This document shows, piece by piece, positions 1 to 10,365 of a stretch of 64,000 nt of DNA. The notes beneath the pieces were generated by a model that was given only the letters and a program-made list of their open reading frames with translations, was not told where the DNA came from and made no database searches. Source of the DNA: Endothia cerciana (taxonomy: Eukaryota; Ascomycota; Sordariomycetes; Diaporthales; Cryphonectriaceae). Location: contig JALRMH010000055.1 in assembly GCA_026119935.1 (NCBI GenBank), forward strand, positions 41,001-105,000, in the 5' to 3' direction. The translations under genes were made by a program, and so were the position numbers. Positions within the stretch are counted from its first letter, which is position 1. Every line of letters begins with the position of its first letter.

Positions 1-1233
1 CCAACGTCGCCTTATGGGGCCTCATGACAGCCCTCGTGTCCACCGCCAAGAACTGGGCCGCCCTTGTGACACTGCGCGTACTGTTGGGGTGCTTCGAGTC
101 CGCCATTGCGCCCGCCCTCATCCTCATCACGACGATGTGGTATAAGAGAGCCGAGCAGCCGCCTCGGGTGGGTCTGTGGTACGTCGGCACGGGCACAGCG
201 AGCGTCATTGGCGCCCTCGCGAGCTACGGATTCCAGCACTACACCAGCAAGGCGTTCACGTCGTGGCAGATCATGTTCCTCGTGTTCGGGCTGATCACCG
301 TCGCCGTAGGGATACTGGTCATGCTGCTTGTGCCGGATAATCCAATGATGTGCAGGTTCTTGACGCATGATGAGAAGATCTGGGCGATCGAAAGGTTGAG
401 GGATAACAAAACGGGCATAGAGAACAAGCACTTCAAGCCGTACCAGGCGTGGGAGTGCTTTCGCGATCCGCAGACGTGGCTGATCAGCCTCATCACCATC
501 TCGTCGAATGTGCCAAATGGTGCCGTGAGCTCCTACCAGGCGACCATCATCAAGGGCTTTGGGTACACGTCGGAAGAGACGGCGCTGCTGTCGATCCCGT
601 CGGGCATCATCGCGATCATCTCGGTCCTCAGCGCGACATATCTGGCGGGCCGCTACAACGTGCGAGGCTGGATCATCATCGCGTGCTGCCTCATTGGTGG
701 CGTCCTCGGCGGCTGTCTGCTGGCCTTTGCGCCGGATGATAACAAGGGAGCCAAGCTGACCGGAAACTATCTGACAAACGTCATCGGGTCTGGTCTTCCA
801 TTACTGTACTCGTATGCTGGTGCCAACTATGCAGGACACACCAAGAAGGTGACCATGAACGCGATCCTTCTCATGTCTTTTTGTGGGTTTCGGCCCCTCC
901 ATCAGACGCTGCTGCGTGAGGAGCTGATTCGTAGAGGCAGGCGTCGGCAACATCATTGGGCCTTTGACCTTCAGGGGCACTGATGCGCCGGAGTACATCC
1001 CGGCCAAGATTAGCATTGTCGTGACAAGCGCCTTCGCAAGTGTGGTAGCTGCGGTTCTCATGGTGTATTACGCCTGGGAAAATCGGAGGCGAGACCGGCT
1101 CGGCGTTGAGCACAAGGAGAACAGCGAGTTCCTCGACTTGACCGACAGGGAGAACTTGGAATTTCGGGTGAGTCGTCCCGCGCCCACAGAACACTGCGCG
1201 TTGTTGACGCATTCTTGACAGTACCGAGCATAG
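1..1233 (+). CDS. MFS permease of the allantoate/anion:cation symporter (Dal5-like) family, 5' end outside window
   Basis: Partial gene; the frame is open from the first bases (reading NVALWGLMTAL), so the start lies upstream of the window. Exons 1-882, 941-1167 and 1222-1233; introns 883-940 (gtgggt..cag) and 1168-1221 (gtgagt..cag). Splicing restores the segment MSFCVGNIIGPLTF and the short tail NLEFRYRA, both typical of fungal Dal5-type transporters. About eight hydrophobic helices are visible, with the usual cytoplasmic loop rich in charged residues after the first six (FLTHDEKIWAIERLR). The family moves organic anions or nitrogenous compounds such as allantoate, nicotinate or pantothenate across the plasma membrane. 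The substrate cannot be told from sequence. No frame damage is seen. It is tail-to-tail with the gene on the minus strand, with 246 bases between stops. Confidence 0.9.
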
Positions 1234-1479
1234 CTTTTGGTAGCTTTTGTGTATAGGCACGATTCGACTTTGTGTGAAGTGAGGATCGCTGTGCAACCCG
1301 AGCCATACTGCCAGACGATGCCGAGCATGTCGAGCATGTCGCCTGTCACTGGCCTGGCCTAAGATACGCAGGGGGATCTTAGACGCCGACAACTCTTGCA
1401 TGTGCCTCTCTCGGCTATGACTCTGCAATCTCCCATGGCGACGATGAAGGCACCAGCAGATCGCCCAGGCGCCTTGATC

Positions 1480-2312
1480 TCAGTCCCAGTCATCGTCGGA
1501 GTCGTTGGCCGTCGGCTTGCCCTGCTTGATGCCCTTGTTGCCCGACAGCCTCTCCTCTTCAGCATCCTCGGCCTCTCTCCGTCTCTTCAGTACTCTCATG
1601 TCATTGTCCGAGACAGCACCCACTTCCACTAGGATCTTGTCTAGGTCCAACATGCCGGTGCGCACCCCGCCGATCGTGACCAGTGTGACCACCTGCTTGA
1701 CGATGTCTCCGTTCTTGTAGACCAGGATGGTCGGGCAGTTCCTCTCCGGGTAGTTTTCGATGGCCTGGGAAGCCCTCATCTCGCAGAATTTGATGTCCCC
1801 GTACTCCCTTGCAGCCTGCTTCCACAGATCGGACAGCACCCTCGACTCGACGTTTGTGCCCGTAGACGAGGTCAGGTTGATGAAGACCGGTCCACTGTTG
1901 GACGCCTCCGTAACCTCTCGCTGGTAGTCCGGTTTCGATAAGGGGTAGACGGTGCCGTGGACGGACTTCTTCTGGACGGCGCTCAGCTCGGCCATGCGCT
2001 TCTGCCGGTACTGCTCCAGGAAGGCATCGTCTTCGTCGTCCTCGAGCTCGTCCAGCTCGTCGAGGTCCTTGCCCTCGAGCCTGTTCTCGTGTGCGAGCTT
2101 CCTGGCCTCGAGGATGGCCTCCTCGACTATGGGGGTAGGACTTGGCGGTTTCTCAGGGATGACGCCGTGCTTGCGAAGGATATCGTTCCTGTCATGTCAC
2201 AGGTCAGACGGGGGGACCGGTGCCGGTTGGGAGAGCCGCCCACATACCATTCTGTGTCAGCATTTGGATCATCGATAGGCACTGCTATCCGCTGGTCTCC
2301 TGGTGCGGCCAT
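1480..2312 (-). CDS. PLP2: Phosducin-like protein 2 homologue (PLP2/PDCL3 family), CCT chaperonin cofactor
   Basis: Two exons, complement(1480-2188, 2248-2312), intron 2189-2247 (gtatgt..cag), 257 aa. The splice joins DPNADTEW to NDILRKHGVIPEKP, which is the hallmark start of the PLP2/PDCL3 subfamily and fixes both the junction and the ATG at 2312. The order is a short N-terminal segment, an acidic helical region (ELDELEDDEDD), a thioredoxin-like domain (about residues 100-225) containing YPERNCPTILVYKNGDIVKQ, and an acidic tail DSDDDWD. The thioredoxin fold lacks a CxxC active site, as expected for phosducin-like proteins. Known family role: binds the CCT/TRiC chaperonin and helps fold actin, tubulin and G-beta. 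The gene is divergent from RPS27 across a 761 bp region. Confidence 0.9.
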
Positions 2313-3073
2313 GTCTGCAACAGGTGGATAGGCACGACTTGTTCAAATGATCATTGTTGGAAAGCAGGCTCGTCGACTGGCAGAGGGTATGCGTACAGCT
2401 TATACTTTGTTCGGAGGGTGGGTGGATGGCCCGGGAGATCAGCTCGCCAGCTCGCAATCCAGTTATGATGTCGAGAAGGGGTTGTAGGAAGAGGCCCAGT
2501 GCTCGTGCTCGTGCTCGTGCCTGAGCTGTTCTCTCCGTTCTTGGGAGTGACTGACCGCACTGGCACGCGGACCTGGGCAGTGCTGGCGGTGTTGAACCCC
2601 ACAGTGGGGTTAAGGGCCTCTGCCTCGAGGGGGTATGAGAAGGGAGGAGGACCCCTGGAGTAGTTGGTCCGAGCTTCCTTGGGGAGATGAGCTCTGAACA
2701 GGCTGGACCCACATTGAGGGGGGGGGGGTTGGCGGCGATTGGCCGCATATCACGTGTGTCGACTGCCCTAAAGACTGGCGCCCTGGGCCTGGGTGAACGG
2801 CAAGGGCTCTGGCTGGCTGCCTGCTGGAAGTCCGCCCTGAACTGGCCTGGCCTGGCCTGGCTCCCAGCTGGCTCAGAGTGCAAACTCCACCTGCAAACTC
2901 GAACCCGAAACGAACTTTTTCCCTCCGCCCACTCCCCGCGAGACCTCTGTCCATCGACACTCACCCATCGACAACGAATCAACGACCACTGTCCTCGTCG
3001 TCAAAGACCTCGTCAACATCAAACTCAACCTCTCGGTTCTACTCCTGTCAAGTCACCGACAACAACAGTCAAG
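2313..3073. promoter_or_regulatory. Divergent intergenic region between PLP2 and RPS27
   Basis: This 761 bp stretch separates the two start codons and must hold both promoters. It contains an 11-G run (2718-2728) and, close to RPS27, a pyrimidine-rich leader (2920-3060) of the kind usual before fungal ribosomal protein genes. I see no convincing TATA box. Confidence 0.5.
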
Positions 3074-3729
3074 ATGGTAAGCCCACCCTCGATAATGTTG
3101 ACGGTGCTGCCTTCCAGCCGCTCCTGCCTGCAGTCGGTGGGAAACAGTGCTCGAATGTGCGCCCGCGATAAATCCCATCCAACCTCCATCCAACCCCTCC
3201 ACTCATGGCAATTGGATGCACGACACCTTGACAAGACAGCAACAAGACAAGCAACAAGGGAGGTCGGGGCCACATGTCGACAAGTGCACTGCGGACGGCA
3301 TGACGGCTGGGAGGCTATTTCGCCTGTCCCTGCAGGATGTGCGGGTGCAGTCTAGAGCCAGCCATCTATGATGCTAACATGACCTCCCCCACCACAGGTT
3401 CTCGCTGTCGACCTCCTCAACCCCAGCCCTGCTGCCGAGGCCAAGAAGCACAAGCTCAAGGTACGATTCCCCGTGTCATGGCAGGTGGCGGTCCTGGGCT
3501 GTCGCCTTGCGGCGGTGCACGTGCTGACTGTCCATCCACCAAACAGACCCTTGTGCCCGCTCCCCGATCCTTCTTCATGGACGTCAAGTGCCCCGGCTGC
3601 TTCACCATCACCACCGTCTTCTCCCACGCCCAGACTGTTGTCATCTGCCAGGGCTGCACAACCGTCCTCTGCCAACCCACCGGTGGCAAGGCCCGTCTGA
3701 CCGAGGGCTGCTCTTTCCGCAGGAAGTAG
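3074..3729 (+). CDS. RPS27: 40S ribosomal protein S27 (eS27)
   Basis: Three exons: 3074-3076, 3398-3460 and 3547-3729; introns 3077-3397 and 3461-3546. Exon 1 is only the ATG, with the donor gtaagc directly after it, and the 321 nt intron ends after a gctaac branch site. The protein has 82 residues, the usual size of eS27. It reads MVLAVDLLNPSPAAEAKKHKLK, then the zinc-ribbon domain with CPGC (Cys37, Cys40) and CQGC (Cys56, Cys59), ending in GCSFRRK. It is a structural protein of the small ribosomal subunit. The long first intron right after the start codon is common in highly expressed fungal ribosomal protein genes and may carry regulatory signals. Confidence 0.97.
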
Positions 3730-5814
3730 ATGCCTCGCCGCATCTTACTCCCTCTCCTCCTTGACGGCTGTCTACGACAGGACAATGGCGGCAACAACCA
3801 TGGGGTTGGCACATCGGACATCTCAAGATGCAAGGGCATGGACTCGACATGGGCGACGACGTCTGGGGCGTACATTAGACAAGTCAGGTGGTCTCGGGCC
3901 GACCTTGTATTGCGGGTAGAAGATGGAACCTCCAAAATTCAACCTCGATTGAACAAAAACGGGGGGTGGCGTTTGGGGTCCGGATATCTTGCATCAACGA
4001 ATCGAGTTTTCTTTTTTCGGTTTTCTCCCACACACAACACGTGCGCGCGGAGGTGGTGATGACTGGTGGTTATGGCGGTGATCGTGCTCAACATGCCGTG
4101 TTGTTGTTCTTGTTGCTGCTTGCGTCCCCAGCACAGCGGGGATATACTGCGATACTGTACGGGGAGGATAGCCGGAAGTTGTGCATCTTCACACGAGCGT
4201 CTGGAAGCTGTTCTGCCCATGCGCATGCCCTGTGATGTCGGCATGGCATGGCATGGCAGGACAGGTCGCCTGCTGGACGTGATGACGTGGACCGCTGGCT
4301 GAGGATCGCCATTCTATACCCGGGGGGCATTCGTGGGTGGGAAATTTCACTCGAGCTGGTTTGTGACTGCGATCTAATGGACTGACCGGACTCTTTATTT
4401 AACCCTGTGCTCGCCCGGGCATGGGCATGCCTTGTGACCTGTCGCAGCAGCTCCCGTCGTCATCCGTATCACGTATCCCCGGTCTGCCCTTGCTTGCCAC
4501 ATCTCCAGTACACTCTACAGCAGGGTCCCACACGTGTCACCTACGACCAGGATTTCATGCCGCGATGAGCTCCTTCACCTGCTGCCCACCTCCCGAAGCA
4601 GGCCCTGGTCCAGCAGGACGGCACGAACTGATCGCCGGTGAGGAGAGAGAGAAAGCCAAGGTTAAAACCGCGGGAGGATCGTCATCACCACGGCTAGCTG
4701 TCTCCCTCCCCTCCTCAGCCGAGGGCCCCTACTCTAGAAGTGATGTCTTGGGGGAGAAGACCAAGAGGGCGGGGGAATAAGGAGGGAAAGACGAGGGAAA
4801 CAAGACAGAAGGGAAAAAAAGCACCTAATCTACTCCTGATGTCTACCCAGAACACTCTCCTCTTCGTGGTCGGGCATCTTGTTGCTGTAAACCTAGCTGG
4901 TGGGTGGCGTCGTTGACCAATGGGGTCTGCCCCCGTTTGCCCACTGACTGAGAACTAAGATAGGGGGCGTCCGAGGCTGGGCTGTGGCTGGGCTGTGGGG
5001 CCAAGTGGAGTGCTGGCCACATAGCAAGAACGCGACCGCAACGCCAAAGAGACGCGCCCCCCAAGCGAGCTACTTGCTGCTAAGTAATTGCTATTATTCA
5101 GGCCAGGATCGCGATTCCCCCCTCCACCCGGGGGCCCACCCATCCTGTATCACCTCACCCAGAGAATTATCATCACCATCCATCCTGCTGCCAACCCAGC
5201 CTGCTGCCACCCTTGGGAGTGGATGGGCCCATCCAAGGCATCTTCTCATCTCCGCTTCAACCTCCACTGCCTTCCCCCGCCCAACTCCCAACTCCCAACT
5301 CCCAACTCTTCACCCTCCCACTCCCATCCACCATCCATCGCCGGGCCTAGCCCAGCACAGCCCCTTTCCGGCCTCCAATATCTGGTCTTGACTCTTGCTG
5401 GAGTTCCTGCAAACGGTCAGGTCGGCGACTGACTGCTTGCTACAACCTGCTACAGCCTGCCGACCGAGACATAACGGGGAAAAGGGGAAGGAGGGGAAAC
5501 AAGTAAACCAAAAACAACCAGGAAGAAGAAGAAGAAGAAGAAGAAGAAGAAAAACCTACTCCCGCCCAGGCCCGCCTGCAGCTCTGGGACTTCTCGACCA
5601 CGTCACTCGTGTCACCCGTCCAGGGGCCGTGAGACCCCTGCCGTACTCCGTCCTCGGTCCCACGAGACACGCGTCAGACACGCTGTCTTGTCTTCCGCAT
5701 ACCTGAGGTTTTCCCGGTGTCCAGCCGTCTGCGCAACGAGATACCGCCCCGGATACCAACCTGCTGCTGGTCCTCACCGGTATAACCTACGACACCAGGT
5801 TTCGGACAGCCGTC
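3730..5814. other. Gene-free stretch between RPS27 and the Spd1-like gene
   Basis: No credible gene in 2.1 kb. It probably holds the RPS27 3' UTR and, from about 5100 onward, the CT-rich promoter and leader of the following gene. It includes an 8-bp tandem repeat (cccaactc, 5280-5307) and an (AAG)n tract at 5521-5550. Open frames here are proline- and serine-rich readings of simple sequence. Confidence 0.6.
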
Positions 5815-6684
5815 ATGTCGGCCCCACGACCTAAGCGCCAGTTCGCCGGCGCCGCCAGTGATCCCGCCCAGCGCCAGATCACCTCCTTCTTCCATGCAGC
5901 CGGCGACGACACCGCCTCCAGCTCCGGGAACACCTCCTCACCCTCGCGGCCTGTGCTGCCCGCAGATACCCAGTCCAACCTCCTCAGCGTGGGCATGCGC
6001 GTCCGCAAGTCCGTTCCGGAGGGCTACAAGACGGGCTCCTACAGCGCCTTCACCCTCTTTGACGACCCCGAGAGCAGACAGCCCGCAGGCACCGCCCCCG
6101 CGCTTGCTACCCGCCCTCCCTCCTACGCTGCCGGCCAGCGGGAGCTCCTCCCCTTCTGCGGCATCAACAAGGTCGGCGGTCTGTCCGCCCAGCCCTCCTT
6201 CTCCTTTGACGCCGAGGCTGCTGGGCCCCTCACACCGCACACCCTCCGCCACGGTGCCCTCCCCGCGATCGACGACGTCCCCTCGCTCAGCAGCAGCCAG
6301 GACTCCGTCGCCAGCAGCATGAGCGCCCTCCGCACCGGCACGAACCTCGCACCCAACAGAAAGCGCGTGTACGACGAGTGCGAGGAGAGCGATGCACCTT
6401 CCGTATCGGCTTGTCTACAGGTCCCCAGTGGCGAGTGGATGGACGGCCAGGTCAGCCCGAGGAGTCTGGTCCCGGTAGGGTGGGACAACACGCGGGTGAT
6501 GGCCGTGCCTAAGAGGCTACGCCGGAGCCTGAGGGCGGGTGCTGTCCCTGCTGTGACCATCACGGGCGTGCACGGCAAGGCCCTAGATCAGCTGGGACAG
6601 GAGAACATGATGTTGGATGAGGACTTCCCTGACGCCGACTTCCTGGACTACCGGGTGCTTGCAGAAGATGCCATGGAAATCTGA
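5815..6684 (+). CDS. Spd1/Dif1-like ribonucleotide reductase regulator with PIP box
   Basis: Single exon, 289 aa, ATG at 5815. The N-terminus is basic (MSAPRPKRQF) and is followed by QRQITSFF at residues 19-26, an exact PCNA-interacting (PIP) box of the form Qxx[ILM]xx[FY][FY]. Residues about 55-85 contain LLSVGMRVRKSVPEGYKTGSYSAF, resembling the Hug-type motif of Dif1 and the core of fission-yeast Spd1, small proteins that inhibit ribonucleotide reductase or control its nuclear import. The rest is disordered and Ser/Pro-rich, with an acidic C-terminus. Inferred role: cell-cycle or damage-regulated control of dNTP synthesis, possibly degraded through PCNA and CRL4-Cdt2. Assignment rests on motif recognition, not alignment. 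Confidence 0.65.
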   Translation: MSAPRPKRQFAGAASDPAQRQITSFFHAAGDDTASSSGNTSSPSRPVLPADTQSNLLSVGMRVRKSVPEGYKTGSYSAFTLFDDPESRQPAGTAPALATRPPSYAAGQRELLPFCGINKVGGLSAQPSFSFDAEAAGPLTPHTLRHGALPAIDDVPSLSSSQDSVASSMSALRTGTNLAPNRKRVYDECEESDAPSVSACLQVPSGEWMDGQVSPRSLVPVGWDNTRVMAVPKRLRRSLRAGAVPAVTITGVHGKALDQLGQENMMLDEDFPDADFLDYRVLAEDAMEI

Positions 6685-7117
6685 GATGACTCCCATGAAG
6701 GGCGGGAGGCCGCCGGCGGCGAAGCACCGTCAGGGATTGGGCTGATGAACTTGGCATACTGTCTTACGTTTTTCAGAAAACGGCGTTTGGTTTTGGATTT
6801 GCGTGCCATCAGCATGAGCGTGGCGTTGTGGTCAGGGGGCTCCTTCTTTCGATCAGCCTTCTAGGGCGTCGGCATCTTACTGCACTGATCGCAGGAGGAG
6901 GCGCAAGGTTCTTGTGTGTACTGTCTTCTGGTCTGTCGACACTTTACAGGCTTGAGGTATGCCTAGCAGAATGCTATAATAATAATAAAAAAGTTTTTTT
7001 TATTAAAAAAAAGGAAAAAGCCTCGAGCGGCCCCTACGAGAGTAGAGATATGTGCGTGCTGTGCTCGTGATCATGACACACCGTGGTCTCTCTCACCTGT
7101 GGATGGATGGCAGTCCC
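6685..7117. other. Convergent intergenic region with A/T-rich stretch
   Basis: 433 bp between two convergent stop codons. An AT-rich segment with ataataataa and runs of A and T (6975-7018) is the likely shared 3'-end or polyadenylation region. Confidence 0.5.
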
Positions 7118-8733
7118 CTAGATCCCGTGGAAGGGATCACGAAATTCGAGCAGGTCCCTCTGGCCGTAGAACTCACCCGCGACCGTCAGAATCATGTTGA
7201 GCGTGGCACGCATGTTCATGCGTGCCCGGACCGGATCGAGAGCCATCTCCTCGGGTGAGACGACATCCTTACTGCCAGACTCGGTCGGATGGTCGACTTC
7301 GGAGCTGGAGCCCGCGACATCTAGGCTCGCAAGCAGCCTTGCTTTTGCGCCCTCGATGTCCTCTTCGAGGTCCATCGAGACGGATTCATCAGCGATCCCG
7401 CCATCTTCCACATCCTCGCCCGTCTTACCATTCTCGGGGGTGCCGACTGGTACCATCGGGGATGGTACCGTGTGGTCTGGAGTCGGTTCAGGAGGGGCCG
7501 CCCCTTGATCATCTTTCCTGTCGGGCCCGTCTCGCGGCTCGGCCTCCACCTCGCCCTCGTCCTCCCCGCCGCTCCCGCCCTCGTCTTCGCCAACCCACTC
7601 CTCAGCATCGGCATCCCCGTCGTGGACCCCTAGCTCCACCTCCTCTCTCAGCATCGCCAGCTCCCGCAGCGTATGCATCAGCAACGCCGCCCGCTTCCCT
7701 AAGTCCCGCACGTGTCCCACCTCGGTATGGTCCAGCTCGCCCCTGTCCGGCAGCCTCGCCAGCAGGGCCCACAGCCACCGGCTCGTCCTCTCCCTCAGCT
7801 CCACGCCCGACCGCAGGAACTTGCCGCCCAGGATCACCCGCAGAAGCCGCAGCACCGCGCCCTTGTCCATGGCGGCAACCTGTGCCGGATGGGGGTCTGA
7901 GTGCCGCACGCGGGCGGACCAGGTGGTGAAGGTGCGCGAGTCGCGGCCGAAGCGGCCGACGTGTGGAGACTGTTCCCTGGTGAGGGAGGCGAGGGCCTCG
8001 GGCGGGGGCGGCCGGTGCAGGCGGGCGCGGAGGGAGAGGAAGCGCGAGGCGAGGGAGTCAAGGCACACGGCGTCTATCCGGGCGGCCTCGCCGTCGTCAT
8101 GGTCTCTGAGGCTGCGCCCTTCCGGGTCGGGGATCTCGTCTGGGGCGGCGGTGTATGCGCCGTCCTCGTAGTAGCCACGGGCGTCACCGTGGCCGTCAGT
8201 GTAGATACTGCGGTCGACGGGCCCGTCTGCGCCGCCTTCGTAGTCCAGCTCATTAGCAGCACGGGCCAGGGGGAGCTGTGGTCCTGACCTGGGGGCGACG
8301 AGGAGGTGGGGGATGCCGCTGGCCTGTTGACTGTGGCACTCACCATATCAGCACGTTGGACTGTGGATCGGGAGAGGAGAGCGAGCGGTTCAGCCAAGGT
8401 CAAGCATTCCTGACGGGAGGGCAGGGCACGCAGGGGGGGGGGGGTGTGTAGGATGGGGATGCCTTACCGGACAGATCTGAGATAGGCGAGCGCGTCGGTC
8501 TCGTCCTCAAAGTCGAGGTCCTCATCGCTGTTGTCGATGGCCCCGCTGAGCCCCGGGAAGCAGCACCGCTGTCCATAGGTGACGTCGGTTGCGGGCTCTT
8601 GCTGCTGCTCCTTCGTATTTGTGGTCTTCCTCTGAGGGTTTGAGTTGCGCGCACGCTTGATGGACTGGGCTGGGGAGGATGGCCAGCCCTGGTCGGATTC
8701 AGTCATGGATGCGAGGTCCCTCTTGGCGGCCAT
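7118..8733 (-). CDS. Gemin2/SIP1-family snRNP assembly protein
   Basis: Two exons, complement(7118-8330, 8468-8733), intron 8331-8467 (gtaagg..ccacag), 492 aa. The splice gives ALAYLRSVRQQASGIPHLLVAP, matching the Gemin2 segment in which a YLRRVQ-type helix precedes the VVVA strand. Residues about 240-330 form a helical block (SRWLWALLARLPDRGELDHTE then VRDLGKRAALL), equivalent to the Gemin2 region around WLYALLACLEKPL. The C-terminus LNMILTVAGEFYGQRDLLEF parallels the family ending LICLVSRYFDQRDL. A fungal acidic insert of about 130 residues lies between them. Known role: the SMN complex in cytoplasmic assembly of Sm rings on spliceosomal snRNAs (yeast Brr1 is related). It is tandem with Rqc2 on the same strand. 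Confidence 0.8.
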
Positions 8734-9301
8734 GACGCCTAGCGATACTGCTGTGAAGATGCCTGCTCGGTGAGGTTTCTTGAGGCTGCAGTTGAGGCTG
8801 CGGCTGCAGACGAGGGCACGAGGTGCCCTCGAACGTCCCTAGGGTTAGGGTGGGGTACCAAGTTACCCCCCTGAGCATCCATCCCGGATGCGTACCTACC
8901 TACTATCAAGTACAGGTTTACTTGCTGGTTGGTACGTACACCTCGTGTATGACCACAACTCGGACCTTTTCTTCCGGGCTCTCTTAGGATTGCGAAATAC
9001 TAAGGCTCAGAAGGCTCCCCCGCCACCCAAGCGTGTCACGATAGGCCGGAGAAGGGCAAGAGAGAGCCTTGGATTCGAAGACAGGCACGCCATCCGGGGT
9101 TCAGGCTTAAGAAGGCCTTCTCTTGCCAGCACACCTGCGGACACTCAGCCGTTCGATAATAGAGATCAGCGAGTCGAAGACCACGTGAATCTCTGGCAGT
9201 GCGAGACGTGGTTGAAAGGTGCCATGATAGCTTCAGACCCGACTGTGAGGGACCCAGTCCCTCGTTACTGCGAAGTGTAGACACCGACGCCCAGGACATG
9301 C
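8734..9301. other. Intergenic region upstream of the Gemin2 homologue
   Basis: 568 bp holding the promoter of the Gemin2 homologue and the Rqc2 3' end. A plus-strand frame from 8888 to 9280 is open but has no recognisable domain or coding character. Confidence 0.5.
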
Positions 9302-10322
9302 TCAGTTCTTTTTCCCTCCCTTCCCACCTTTTCTACCCTTGCCTTGTCTAGAACCTCCTTTGCCGCCTTTGCCACCACCACCACCACCACCACCTCCCCC
9401 CCCTCCTCCTCCAGGTTTCCCGTCACCCGTACCACCGGTCGACATGATGGTCATCTTGCCTACCGGTACGACGTTGTGGGCATCTTCAGGCTTGAAAGCC
9501 TTGATCAGCTCTACCTCGCGCGGCCACATCCGCTCCGAGTCCGTAGCTTGTTCGTCGACACTCCCCTTCTTCGTAGCAGCCGCCTTCCATCTCTCGAGTA
9601 TCTCTTTGACCGCCTTGCCCTTCTTCATCGGACCAGGTTGGATCTTCACCTTGTACTTGCATTTTGCCATCGCCGCCCAGGGTGCACAGACCGGCACCGC
9701 CTCGAGGATCTCATCTCCGGGAAACGGTGTCCCGATCAGCGCATCCAGCGGCGTCGCGGCCTGCTCCTCGTCATCGTCCAACACCTCTAGGCCCTCGTCA
9801 AGCAAAAGCCGGCGGATCTCCTCGTGCTCGGCCATTTTCTTTTTCTGCCTTTCCTGTGCTTGCTTACGCCTGTCACGTCGTGCCTCCTCCTCTGCCTGCT
9901 TCTCGGCTCTGGCTCTAGCTTCTGCCTCGACCTTCTGACGACCCTTGGCGGTGCCGATGATTTCTTCGTGCATGGCGCGATCTTCTTCGTCCTGATCCTT
10001 GTATTTTGCGGCGATTTTCTTCTGCTTAGCACGCTTACCACGCTTTGCTGGTGCAGTGTTTTGTCTGGGACCCCGTGCTGTGGCCTCGGTAGATATAGTA
10101 GGAGCTTCCGTCGGAGCTTCAGTGGCAGTGTCGGACATGGCCTCGTCGGCATCACCAGTGCCGACGTCATCCTGATCGTTTCGCACGTTCTTGTCTGCGC
10201 TCGCGACTCCTCCGCCCGCTGCAACATCTGCGCTCAGGGCACCAGACATCATTGCCTCTGCAGACTCCCCGATGCTCAACTTCCGCAAGTCGTCCTTCAC
10301 ATGATCAGTATCACCATCAAGG

Positions 10323-10365
<43 letters not shown>

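Noticed and set aside
8838..8860. ccctagggttagggt, telomere-like repeat
   Set aside because: Only about two imperfect units of ttaggg inside an intergenic region between housekeeping genes; a chance match or at most a fossil.
8888..9280. 130-codon plus-strand frame between the Gemin2 and Rqc2 homologues
   Set aside because: No conserved motif, and it lies where the Rqc2 3' UTR and the Gemin2 promoter are expected.
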